Shown one piece after another: positions 1 to 5,740 of a stretch of 12,260 bases of DNA. Each line of letters begins with the position of its first letter. The stretch's first letter is position 1. The notes below the pieces were generated by a model, which saw only the letters and a program-made list of their open reading frames with translations, made no database searches and was not told where the DNA came from. The position numbers were made by a program, and so were the translations under genes. The DNA is from Candidatus Poribacteria bacterium (GTDB lineage: Bacteria; Poribacteria; WGA-4E; WGA-3G), in assembly GCA_009845505.1 (NCBI GenBank), contig VXZL01000039.1, positions 1 through 12,260 on the forward strand, written 5' to 3'.

Positions 1-15
1 GGTTCAAACTGTCTT

Positions 16-77
16 GTAGGAGGGGTTTGTAACCCCGACGCATTTCGTAGGAGGGGTTTGTAACCCCGACGCATTTC
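16..77. repeat. Two tandem 31-bp palindromic repeat units
   Basis: Two identical 31-bp units lie head to tail at 16-46 and 47-77. Each carries a perfect stem GGGGTT / AACCCC around the loop TGT, followed by CGACGCATTTC. The first copy is preceded by CTT, giving CTTGTAGGA before the stem. A unit of the same design but with another stem (GCGAGC / GCTCGC, same TGT loop) occurs on the minus strand at 8030-8053. This looks like a dispersed REP-like family whose stem sequence varies between copies. Only two tandem copies exist and there is no spacer, so it is not a CRISPR. Confidence 0.85.
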
Positions 78-94
78 GCGCTTTGACCAAGCGC
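78..94. repeat. Short hairpin downstream of the small zinc-ribbon gene
   Basis: GCGCTT (78-83) and AAGCGC (89-94) form a perfect 6-bp stem with a 5-nt loop. It lies just past the stop of the minus-strand gene at 106-312, so it could end that transcript, but no U-tract follows on the minus strand and it is not a canonical intrinsic terminator. Confidence 0.4.
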
Positions 95-105
95 ATCGGC
101 TAACA

Positions 106-312
106 TCAGTCGCCACGATTCAGTTCAGGAATCACAGACGGCGATGTACCTTGCAACGGATACGGCGCGTCCTTATGTGCCTGCGGATGACGCGCTTCGT
201 GTTCACACAGTGGACAGAACGGTGGAACAGTCTCACTGGGATTGTTCGCACCCGTGAATAATACTTCTCCATGTTTCGGGCAGTTCACCCGAATTTTCTT
301 ACATTCTTTCAT
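106..312 (-). CDS. Small zinc-ribbon-like hypothetical protein (68 aa)
   Basis: A short protein with a cysteine and histidine pattern typical of a zinc-binding knuckle: Cys11-Pro-Lys-His14 and Cys33-Pro-Leu-Cys36, about 18 residues apart. The remainder is polar, with a proline-rich C-terminal half, no membrane segment and no signal peptide. I do not recognise a named family. The ATG at 312 has no clear Shine-Dalgarno sequence, and the left end hairpin of the TnpB element begins only about 18 bp upstream, so the native promoter may have been displaced. The paired metal-ligand motifs argue that it is a real gene; its short length and missing ribosome binding site keep confidence moderate. It could also be the C-terminal remnant of a longer gene cut by the insertion. 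Confidence 0.5.
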   Translation of the reverse strand: MKECKKIRVNCPKHGEVLFTGANNPSETVPPFCPLCEHEARHPQAHKDAPYPLQGTSPSVIPELNRGD

Positions 313-329
313 ACTTTATCAAAAACTTC

Positions 330-370
330 GGTTGTAAAACCCCCTTGCTTTAGCTGGGGGATACACAACC
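330..370. repeat. Left-end imperfect palindrome of the TnpB element
   Basis: GGTTGT (330-335) pairs with ACAACC (365-370). Inside, CCCCC (340-344) pairs with GGGGG (356-360), and the apex holds GCT/AGC around TT. A symmetric 4-nt internal loop (AAAA opposite ATAC) separates the two stems. The apex sequence matches that of the right-end hairpin at 1764-1784. Confidence 0.7.
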
Positions 371-410
371 GCCCTTGTGTGTTAGGCCACAGCGTGGCGA
401 GTAAAAAAAC

Positions 411-440
411 TCGACAAATATAGTAAAGTTGTGGTATGAT
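411..440 (+). promoter_or_regulatory. Candidate sigma-70-type promoter of tnpB
   Basis: TCGACA (411-416) and TATGAT (435-440) are separated by 18 bp and would start transcription near 447, just before the structured leader at 455-508. The -35 box differs from consensus at one base. This is a pattern match only. Confidence 0.4.
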
Positions 441-454
441 GCTTGTATCAAGTT

Positions 455-508
455 GGCAGACATGCACAGCGTTACCGCTTGGTAACGTGTCTGCCTACCC
501 ACTGTGCA
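455..508 (+). ncRNA. Structured tnpB leader, predicted H-type pseudoknot
   Basis: Stem 1 is GGCAGACA (455-462) with TGTCTGCC (488-495), 8 perfect pairs. Stem 2 is nested inside it: CGTTACC (470-476) with GGTAACG (481-487), 7 perfect pairs closed by a GCTT loop. The only unpaired part of this hairpin is a 7-nt bulge, TGCACAG (463-469), and it is exactly complementary to CTGTGCA (502-508) six nt downstream. All three helices can coexist as a pseudoknot. The structure lies between the candidate promoter and the ATG at 539. TnpB guide RNA normally lies at the 3' end of the gene, so this is better read as a regulatory leader or second RNA. No Rfam family could be assigned by eye. Confidence 0.55.
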
Positions 509-538
509 GGGGGTTAAAGACTTGAGACTTAATATACC

Positions 539-1777
539 ATGCGAAATACGAAACACAAACTTTTTCACGATAAGACGTTGCGCCACTTGCACGATGATCT
601 GAACATCATCGGCATTCTGCGAAATCACTTCATTGCACTTTCTATGCGATATTACCGCATCTATGGGAAGAGACTTTCGTATGCCAAGATGTCTAAACAT
701 TTGACGAAACTCAAGAAACTTGAGAAGTATCAGCATTGGAATATCCCCTATTCGTGGTCTCTGCAAAACATGCTCAAACGTCTGGCAGAGTCCTTTAGGG
801 AAATGAAAACGCTTGGACGTGGACATCCACAATTCAAGTCATGTAAAAAGCACAAAGGCATGACGTTTGACGGTGGGCAGGCACCGCTTGAAAAAGTTTT
901 GGATAAACAGAAACACGAAAGAAACCATCCGACCTACAAAGTTCGCTTGAACGGACGCTACTATCGTTTCGCCTTGCATCGTGAAATCAGCGGCGAAATC
1001 ACTCAAGTTCAAGTCACACGAGACGCACTCGGAGACATATATGTCACACTCACTGAAGATTACAATGAAGTCATACCTGAACCTAAGACGGGTAAAGTCG
1101 AAGGGTTCGATATGGGTATCAAAGACTTCTTGACTGGCAGTGACGGTGAAAGACGTTCTTCTCCAATGTTCTACAAGCAGAACGCTCAGCACTTGGCACA
1201 AGCACAACGTGAGTTGTCTCGTAAGGTGAAAGGTTCTAATAACCGAGACCATGCGCGAAAACAAGTTGCGCGTCTCCACAAGAAAACGGAAAACCAAAGA
1301 ACCGATCATCATTGGAAACTTGCGATAGACCTTTGCAGACAATACGATATTCTGTTCTTTGAAGACCTAAACCTTGAAGGCATGAAACGCCTTTGGGGGA
1401 AACAAGTATCCGACCTTGCCTTCGGTGCGTTCATGCAAAAGGTTAAACACCAATCTAAAAAACGTATCAAAAGCGTTCTGAAGATTGGGAGATGGACTCC
1501 CACGACAAAGTGCTGTGCTGTTTGTAACCATAAAAACGAAACCTTAACACTCGCAGACCGAAACTGGACGTGTCGAAGTTGTCGGACACATCTTGACCGG
1601 GACCAGAACGCTGCGATCAACATTCTTAAGGAAGGGGTAGCTTCCTTTGGGTTAGGTGTTGTAAGTCCTCTTGTTTTGTATAACAAAATCGTAGGCTGTG
1701 CCGTTGAAGCCACCAGTCCGCTTCTGTATTCCACAAACGCTTCCGCAGAAAAGATTGCGGAAGCACCCATGCTTTAG
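539..1777 (+). CDS. TnpB RNA-guided endonuclease / OrfB transposase (412 aa)
   Basis: The protein carries the complete RuvC-like triad of TnpB: Asp191 in GFDMGIKDF, Glu275 in FFEDLNLEGM, and the last Asp in the DRDQNAAIN motif (353-361). A four-cysteine zinc ribbon (Cys326-x2-Cys329, Cys345-x2-Cys348) sits between the Glu and last Asp motifs as usual. The N-terminal 1-180 corresponds to the helical and WED-like DNA/RNA-binding region. Length is normal for the family (about 370-430 aa) and there are no frameshifts, so the nuclease is probably intact. Known TnpB proteins cut DNA next to a short motif using an RNA from the element's right end and help keep the element in the genome. Residues after about 363 are unconserved and are encoded where the guide RNA scaffold should lie. 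The stop codon falls inside the right-end hairpin. The ATG has no strong Shine-Dalgarno sequence. Confidence 0.93.
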   Translation: MRNTKHKLFHDKTLRHLHDDLNIIGILRNHFIALSMRYYRIYGKRLSYAKMSKHLTKLKKLEKYQHWNIPYSWSLQNMLKRLAESFREMKTLGRGHPQFKSCKKHKGMTFDGGQAPLEKVLDKQKHERNHPTYKVRLNGRYYRFALHREISGEITQVQVTRDALGDIYVTLTEDYNEVIPEPKTGKVEGFDMGIKDFLTGSDGERRSSPMFYKQNAQHLAQAQRELSRKVKGSNNRDHARKQVARLHKKTENQRTDHHWKLAIDLCRQYDILFFEDLNLEGMKRLWGKQVSDLAFGAFMQKVKHQSKKRIKSVLKIGRWTPTTKCCAVCNHKNETLTLADRNWTCRSCRTHLDRDQNAAINILKEGVASFGLGVVSPLVLYNKIVGCAVEATSPLLYSTNASAEKIAEAPML

Positions 1778-1792
1778 CTGGGTGTCTATCAC
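1640..1792 (+). ncRNA. Candidate omega RNA (TnpB guide scaffold)
   Basis: In TnpB elements the guide RNA is made from the 3' end of tnpB and the right end, with flanking DNA as the variable guide. Here the 3' end of the gene loses protein conservation after the DRDQNAA motif and closes with two strong stem-loops: 1739-1764 (8-bp stem GCTTCCGC/GCGGAAGC) and 1764-1784. The guide would be read from host DNA directly after the right end, somewhere from about 1785-1800. The 5' limit is a guess; RNA sequencing would be needed to fix it. Confidence 0.4.
1739..1784. repeat. Right-end tandem hairpins of the TnpB element
   Basis: Hairpin 1 pairs GCTTCCGC (1739-1746) with GCGGAAGC (1757-1764). Hairpin 2 pairs CACCCA (1764-1769) with TGGGTG (1779-1784), with GCT/AGC continuing the stem around TT after a single unpaired T. 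The TAG stop of tnpB (1775-1777) is in the apex of hairpin 2. Confidence 0.75.
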
Positions 1793-1863
1793 AGCGAGTT
1801 ATAGAAATATGTTGACACATTAATGGGTACGGAACCCAATCCGGTAGGTGCAAGTTTCCCATA

Positions 1864-1922
1864 ACTGCTGACCACTGACCGCTGAGAGTGTAGCGTAGCG
1901 GAACGCCCTGACTGCTGACTAC
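1864..1922. repeat. Degenerate CTGAC-type short repeats between tnpB and the dioxygenase gene
   Basis: The stretch is built from variants of ACTGCTGAC and ACTGACC (1864-1885 and 1908-1921), separated by the short inverted repeat GCGTAGCGGAACGC. No coding capacity was seen. The rest of 1785-1863 holds a weak hairpin TGGGT/ACCCA (1824-1838) and an orphan TTGACA with no matching -10 box. Confidence 0.45.
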
Positions 1923-3130
1923 TATTCAAACTGCTTTCGGCTTTGACGGCACGCCTTGCCCTTACCTCGAATCATATCAGCCCGCTGCCACGTATCAACC
2001 GCACGACAAATGGCGGCACTCTCACCGAGTTGATGTCTCATCTCAGATTTCGTGAACCACTCGTAACCGCCAGTGGCGAGTGCGTCGGGGTCCAAGGTTT
2101 CATCAGAAAAACCGTAGAGACGACAGATGCCCGCATCCTCTGCAATATCCTCAATATAGGACATCCACGGCACTTCTAAACCGAGTTGTGTTTGCGTAAT
2201 CTCTTGGAGCGCGCCAATTCTTGCACCGACATCCCAACCGACGAGTTTCTCCTCTTCCCAACCTTCACCTCCCGGTAATTCCCAAGAACCCTTTTCTGGG
2301 TCACGACGCAGTAAGAATTTCGGTTCCTGATGCGATGAATCCTCAATCAGCAGGCGCGTCGTCGCAATCGGTTTGTCAAAACAGACAGGGATAAGCCGTT
2401 TGCCTTCATCGCTGAGTGCGTCCAAGGCGGCTGGAGTGTAAGGATAATATCCCGCTGCAGGGGGTGCGTCTACGGCGCAATACTTGTTGAAAATCCCACA
2501 TCGGTCTTCAGTCGTAGTGCCAGCAGGTGCTTCGTGCCATACATGTTCGTTGACGACAAGTAAGTCGCCCGCTTTGAGTTCTGGATCGATAAAAGGCGGT
2601 AATGCCTCACGATTGGAGCGGGTAAGATCCAAGATGTGTGCGTCTGGATCAATGACCTGCGTCAACTTGTGCGATTTCGGCGACACGAGAAACGGACCGT
2701 ACGACGCATCGAAATCTGTCAACGGGATGATGGCGAATACCCAGTTCATTGATGAACCGACAGGTCGCCAGCGTTTATAGTCACAATGCGCACCAGCACC
2801 TCTATCACCGGATGTTCGGAGATACGCAACATAAGCGGTGAGATGGGCGGGTTGACCGAGGGCGGCTTCCACGGCATTCACAACCGTCGGATGTTCGGCA
2901 ATCTCAGTGAGTCCGGGGGCAGCGAGCCTGTTGCCGCTAACGGTATATTTTGCGGGTTCAGGGTACTTCAGCGAAGATGGGTAGGCATCGCGTTTCACCT
3001 CTTTCTGCACGATGCGACGCAGTTCGTCCGCTTCCTTTGTTGACAGAACGTTACGTACAATTAAATAACCGTCTTCATGAAAATCTGCTATCTGCTGTTT
3101 GCTAACAGATGCGGTCACTGTGGTGCTCAT
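1922..3130 (-). CDS. PhyH-family dioxygenase with C-terminal Nudix-like domain (402 aa)
   Basis: Residues 10-235 match the phytanoyl-CoA dioxygenase (PhyH) family of Fe(II)/2-oxoglutarate oxygenases: iron ligands His115-x-Asp117 in AHCDYKRW, the distal His199 in HVWHEAP, and Arg210 as probable 2-oxoglutarate anchor. Residues about 255-385 read as a Nudix fold (FLLRRD, then WELPGGEG at 283-290, then GALQEITQTQLGL at 306-318). The Nudix box is degenerate: the usual REUxEExG core is QEITQTQLG, losing the Arg and the metal-binding Glu pair, so hydrolase activity is unlikely. PhyH proteins are normally about 250-310 aa, so the extra length is this fused domain. The start at 3130 is chosen over the in-frame ATG at 3184 because GGAGG lies 10 nt upstream and it overlaps the stop of the preceding gene by ATGA. 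The substrate is unknown. Confidence 0.88.
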   Translation of the reverse strand: MSTTVTASVSKQQIADFHEDGYLIVRNVLSTKEADELRRIVQKEVKRDAYPSSLKYPEPAKYTVSGNRLAAPGLTEIAEHPTVVNAVEAALGQPAHLTAYVAYLRTSGDRGAGAHCDYKRWRPVGSSMNWVFAIIPLTDFDASYGPFLVSPKSHKLTQVIDPDAHILDLTRSNREALPPFIDPELKAGDLLVVNEHVWHEAPAGTTTEDRCGIFNKYCAVDAPPAAGYYPYTPAALDALSDEGKRLIPVCFDKPIATTRLLIEDSSHQEPKFLLRRDPEKGSWELPGGEGWEEEKLVGWDVGARIGALQEITQTQLGLEVPWMSYIEDIAEDAGICRLYGFSDETLDPDALATGGYEWFTKSEMRHQLGESAAICRAVDTWQRADMIRGKGKACRQSRKQFE

Positions 3131-3669
3131 GATATGTATGCCTCCAAAGTAGGGTGTTCCAAAACGGATGCGATTTCTGTCCAAGCCTCTCGGCTATTTT
3201 CACGCGAAGGGTCTGGTATGAACCCGAAGTCGAGATAGAGTTTAACCGCAGGAATGCGTCCTGTGGATGTGTCGAGGAAACAGCGTTTGTGCGACGCTTT
3301 TAGGCGGGTCATCGCCACCGACATCATCGGTTTAGAAAGTCCACGTCCTTGATAGTCGGGATGGATTGCGACCCAATGAATCTGTCCCCATCCGTTATCT
3401 TGCCACCATGCCGTGATTGTCCCAATCTCCTCGCCGGTGTCCGTGGTGAGATAAAAACTCCGATCTTCCAGTGCCGAAAAATCTCGTTTGAACTCGCGGG
3501 CGAAAAGTCCATCGTCGATATTGATATGGGGTTCCGTCGCTTTCTGAATCCGCGTCCAGATATGTCCCTCATTCCGGCGATAATTGCGGATTGCGAATCC
3601 CTCTGGTACAGGGAATTGTGGGATATTTTCCATGTGATCACGGATCATTCTGACGCTGTGGTTTTTCAT
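3127..3669 (-). CDS. GNAT-family N-acetyltransferase (180 aa)
   Basis: The central and C-terminal part is a GNAT acyl-CoA-dependent acetyltransferase. Motif A is at 97-116 (IHWVAIHPDYQGRGLSKPMM), containing the acetyl-CoA pyrophosphate-binding QGRGLS at 107-112. Motif B follows as LDTS...AVKLYLDFGF (132-150), where the aromatic tail typically contacts CoA. The acceptor substrate cannot be told from the sequence. The gene is upstream of, and shares an ATGA stop/start overlap with, the PhyH-Nudix gene, so the two are co-translated. A good promoter lies at 3716-3744 on the same strand. The start is uncertain: ATG at 3669, 3648 and 3633 are all in frame and none has a strong Shine-Dalgarno sequence; the first is used because the promoter is close. 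Confidence 0.9.
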   Translation of the reverse strand: MKNHSVRMIRDHMENIPQFPVPEGFAIRNYRRNEGHIWTRIQKATEPHINIDDGLFAREFKRDFSALEDRSFYLTTDTGEEIGTITAWWQDNGWGQIHWVAIHPDYQGRGLSKPMMSVAMTRLKASHKRCFLDTSTGRIPAVKLYLDFGFIPDPSRENSREAWTEIASVLEHPTLEAYIS

Positions 3670-3681
3670 TGTAGCAGGATA

Positions 3682-3706
3682 GTTATAAGTTATAAGTTAT
3701 AAGTTA
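3682..3706. repeat. GTTATAA heptamer tandem repeat
   Basis: Three and a half direct copies of GTTATAA (3682-3688, 3689-3695, 3696-3702, then GTTA). They fall in the predicted 5' untranslated region of the acetyltransferase transcript, making it AT-rich and prone to copy-number change by slippage. Confidence 0.8.
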
Positions 3707-3715
3707 ATGGGATAG

Positions 3716-3744
3716 AGTGTAGCATAAACTTTTAGTTTGTGCAA
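3716..3744 (-). promoter_or_regulatory. Promoter for the GNAT / PhyH-Nudix operon
   Basis: On the minus strand, TTGCAC (3744-3739) and TACACT (3721-3716) are spaced by exactly 17 bp, giving a predicted start near 3709, about 40 nt before the ATG. Both boxes overlap the palindromic repeat unit at 3719-3742, which seems to supply most of the promoter. Confidence 0.55.
3719..3742. repeat. Palindromic repeat unit, GTAGCAYAAACT family
   Basis: GTAGCATAAACT followed by TTT and AGTTTGTGC forms an imperfect hairpin. It closely matches the unit at 6517-6539 (GTAGCACAAACTGTTAGTTTGTG), so both are members of one dispersed intergenic repeat family. Confidence 0.7.
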
Positions 3745-3766
3745 CAGTTCTTCCACCCAAGCAAAT

Positions 3767-3795
3767 TTGACGCCATTCCCGCGGTGTGCTATACT
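3767..3795 (+). promoter_or_regulatory. Promoter of the amidohydrolase gene
   Basis: TTGACG (3767-3772) and TATACT (3790-3795) are 17 bp apart, close to sigma-70 consensus, with a predicted start near 3802. The gene begins at 3840 after GAGGAG (3829-3834). It is back to back with the minus-strand promoter at 3716-3744, so this 170-bp gap is a divergent control region. Confidence 0.65.
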
Positions 3796-3839
3796 TCAAC
3801 GGATACACGTATCTAATCAGTAGCCGATGAGGAGCGTAG

Positions 3840-4685
3840 ATGTTGAAAATTATTGATACACACCAACACCTTTGGGATACCGAGAACTTGGACTATCCGT
3901 GGCTGGAAGGGTTTGATCTGTTAGGAAAACGGTATACAGCAGAAGACTATCGCGAGGCGATTGGGAACCTTAACGTCGTTAAATCCGTTCATGTTGAAGG
4001 CGATCCCGCCGAAGCGGATGTCGTCAAAGAGGTCGAGTGGTTAACGCAAATCTCTGGGACAGACGGTATGATAGGGGCGATAGCGGCGGCAGCACCCCTT
4101 GAGAAACCCAACGCTGAGGCTATTCTTGAACAACTCGCTGAATTTCCGCTTGTTGTCGGTATCCGTCGAATGGCGTGGCATCATCCCGACCCGCAGTTTT
4201 ATGCGACGCCTGAACTCATTCAGGGTGTAAAGCGACTGGCAAAGTTCAATCTCTCTTTTGAACTCTGTGCAAATGCTATGCAGCTGCCCGCCGCAATTGC
4301 GTTAGTGCAAGCAACACCAGATGTCCGGCATGCACTCAATCACTGTGGCGGACCCGATATAAAAGGCAGGCAATTTGAGCCGTGGGCAGCCCATATCCGA
4401 GAACTCGCCGCTTTTGAGAACGTCCACTGCAAGGTATCGGGAATTGTGACGACTGCGAGTGAGCATTGGACACCGGAAGAACTGAAGCCGTACATCCAGC
4501 ATCTCGTGGAGACGTTCGGGTATGAACGGTTAATGTTTGGCAGTGATTGGCCCGTATGCACGATAGCCGCTACCTATCAGGAATGGGTAGAGTCACTTTT
4601 ATGGGCTATTAGTGATGCTTCAGATACCGAGAAAGATAAACTCTTCTACGAAAACGCATCGGAATTTTATAACCCACTACCCTGA
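3840..4685 (+). CDS. Amidohydrolase-2 family, sugar-lactonase-like (281 aa)
   Basis: A full-length TIM-barrel metal hydrolase of the Amidohydro_2/COG3618 group, which includes L-fuconolactonase, L-rhamnono-lactonase and 2-pyrone-4,6-dicarboxylate lactonase. Visible signatures are His8-x-His10 in DTHQHLW, the HVEGD and GIRRMAWHH segments (51-55, 107-115), His168 in NHCGGPD, KVSG (198-201), and Asp236 in MFGSDWPV, the usual catalytic Asp. Family members hydrolyse lactone rings in cytoplasmic sugar or aromatic-acid breakdown; which lactone is used here cannot be read from the sequence. The start is well supported by GAGGAG with a 5-nt spacer and by the promoter at 3767. It is followed by a new promoter at 4688, so it is probably its own transcription unit rather than part of the cysteine block. 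Confidence 0.9.
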   Translation: MLKIIDTHQHLWDTENLDYPWLEGFDLLGKRYTAEDYREAIGNLNVVKSVHVEGDPAEADVVKEVEWLTQISGTDGMIGAIAAAAPLEKPNAEAILEQLAEFPLVVGIRRMAWHHPDPQFYATPELIQGVKRLAKFNLSFELCANAMQLPAAIALVQATPDVRHALNHCGGPDIKGRQFEPWAAHIRELAAFENVHCKVSGIVTTASEHWTPEELKPYIQHLVETFGYERLMFGSDWPVCTIAATYQEWVESLLWAISDASDTEKDKLFYENASEFYNPLP

Positions 4686-4687
4686 AT

Positions 4688-4716
4688 TTGACTTTTCAAC
4701 GTATATATGCTACAAT
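4688..4716 (+). promoter_or_regulatory. Promoter of the cysteine-synthase / APS-reductase operon
   Basis: TTGACT (4688-4693) and TACAAT (4711-4716) have a 17-bp spacer, one mismatch each from consensus. Predicted start is near 4723, giving a short leader of about 38 nt before the ATG at 4761; GGGGAG (4752-4757) is the ribosome binding site with a tight 3-nt gap. Confidence 0.65.
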
Positions 4717-4760
4717 TAACGTGCCAAATCGGCGATATTTTTTGTGAGAGTGGGGAGTAG

Positions 4761-5711
4761 ATGAAAATCGCCAAAAACCTAACAGACCTCATCGGAAATA
4801 CCCCAATGATTCGTCTGAATGCCTTGCCCGGTGAGGACGATGCGACTATTTTCGCGAAGTTAGAGGCTTACAACCCCGGCGGTAGCATTAAAGACCGGAT
4901 TAGTTATGCGATGGTAGTCGATGCTGAGGAACGCGGTATCTTAAGAAAAGGGGATACCATCGTTGAACCTACAGCAGGGAACACGGGTTTGGGGCTTTCG
5001 ATCGTCGGCATCGCCCGTGGCTATCCTGTGGTTTTGACGATGCCCGAAAATGTGAGTCGTGAGAAATATGAACTGCTCTCTGCGTTCGGTGCAAAGATTG
5101 TCCTAACACCCGAACACGGCGGCATGGCGAGCGCGATCTGGGAGGCGGAGGAAATTGTCAGACAGCACTCCAGACACTACATGCCCAACCAGTTCACGAA
5201 TGCCGCGAATCCAGAGATTCACCGCCGGACGACTGCTGTCGAAATTCTGAAATCGGTCGGCAGCGACATCGATTTTTTCGTGACAGGGGTCGGAACAGGC
5301 GGCACGTTGACGGGTGTTGGCGAGGTCCTAAAAACAGCGTGCCCGAATGTGAAAGTGGTTGCTGTGGAACCGCAGGTCTCAGCCGTGCTTTCCGGAGGTC
5401 CCCCGGGACCGACACGGATAGATGGACTCGGTGCTGGGATGGTGCCTGAAGTCCTTAATGTAGATGTCATTGATGAAGTTATCGCTGTTCCTGAAGAGGT
5501 CGCCTATCAGACGATGAAGTCGATCTCAACGACCGAAGGCTTATTGGTCGGGATGTCGTCTGGTGCGAATGTCTACGCAGCACTACAGGTCGCTAAGGAA
5601 CTGGGCCCCGATAAAACCGTTGTAACAATTCTTCCAGACACCGGCGAACGTTATTTCAGCTTGAGTCGTTATTTTGAAGTCGAATCGGACATTATGGAGA
5701 TGCTGCCGTAA
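4761..5711 (+). CDS. Cysteine synthase, PLP-dependent (316 aa)
   Basis: A complete fold-type II PLP enzyme of the CysK/CysM family, which replaces the leaving group of O-acetylserine or O-phosphoserine with sulfide or a thiocarboxylate to make L-cysteine. Lys44 in NPGGSIKDR binds PLP; the substrate-binding Asn loop is EPTAGNTG (69-76); the phosphate loop is GVGTGGT (176-182); GMSSGAN (264-270) and PDTGERY (292-298) complete the site. The Asn loop has Ala72 where most CysK/CysM have Ser. General similarity (NAANPEIH, GAGMVPEVL, GERY) is to CysK, but the neighbouring cysO and mec genes suggest it may use CysO thiocarboxylate as sulfur donor, as M. tuberculosis CysM does with O-phosphoserine. 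The choice between CysK and CysM function is open. It is followed after 29 nt by the APS reductase gene. Confidence 0.93.
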   Translation: MKIAKNLTDLIGNTPMIRLNALPGEDDATIFAKLEAYNPGGSIKDRISYAMVVDAEERGILRKGDTIVEPTAGNTGLGLSIVGIARGYPVVLTMPENVSREKYELLSAFGAKIVLTPEHGGMASAIWEAEEIVRQHSRHYMPNQFTNAANPEIHRRTTAVEILKSVGSDIDFFVTGVGTGGTLTGVGEVLKTACPNVKVVAVEPQVSAVLSGGPPGPTRIDGLGAGMVPEVLNVDVIDEVIAVPEEVAYQTMKSISTTEGLLVGMSSGANVYAALQVAKELGPDKTVVTILPDTGERYFSLSRYFEVESDIMEMLP

Positions 5712-5740
5712 CTTCACCTATATCCTAAAAGGCGTTAGCA

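Larger units (their letters stand above)
330..1792 (+). mobile_element. TnpB-only IS200/IS605-type element (IS1341-like group)
   Basis: A single tnpB gene is bracketed by related hairpins at 330-370 (left) and 1739-1784 (right). Both ends share the 13-nt direct repeat TGCTTTAGCTGGG (346-358 and 1770-1782) sitting in the loop and 3' arm of an imperfect palindrome, as in IS200/IS605 ends that are bound as single-strand hairpins. No TnpA Y1 transposase is present, so movement would need TnpA in trans. The exact boundaries are not proven: the left cleavage site should lie shortly before 330 and the right end within roughly 10-20 nt after 1784. No target-site duplication is expected for this family. 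Confidence 0.75.

Noticed and set aside
16..77. Two identical 31-bp units could suggest a CRISPR array
   Set aside because: The copies abut with no spacer, only two exist, and each is a palindromic intergenic repeat with a related unit elsewhere in the window; no cas genes are present.
330..538. A TnpA Y1 transposase upstream of tnpB
   Set aside because: No frame in this stretch has a HUH motif or enough length; it holds only the left hairpin, promoter and leader.
350..1862. Several minus-strand open frames of 78-167 codons within and beside tnpB
   Set aside because: They are antisense to a well-conserved tnpB, show no family motifs and have unlikely composition; they are shadows of the real frame.
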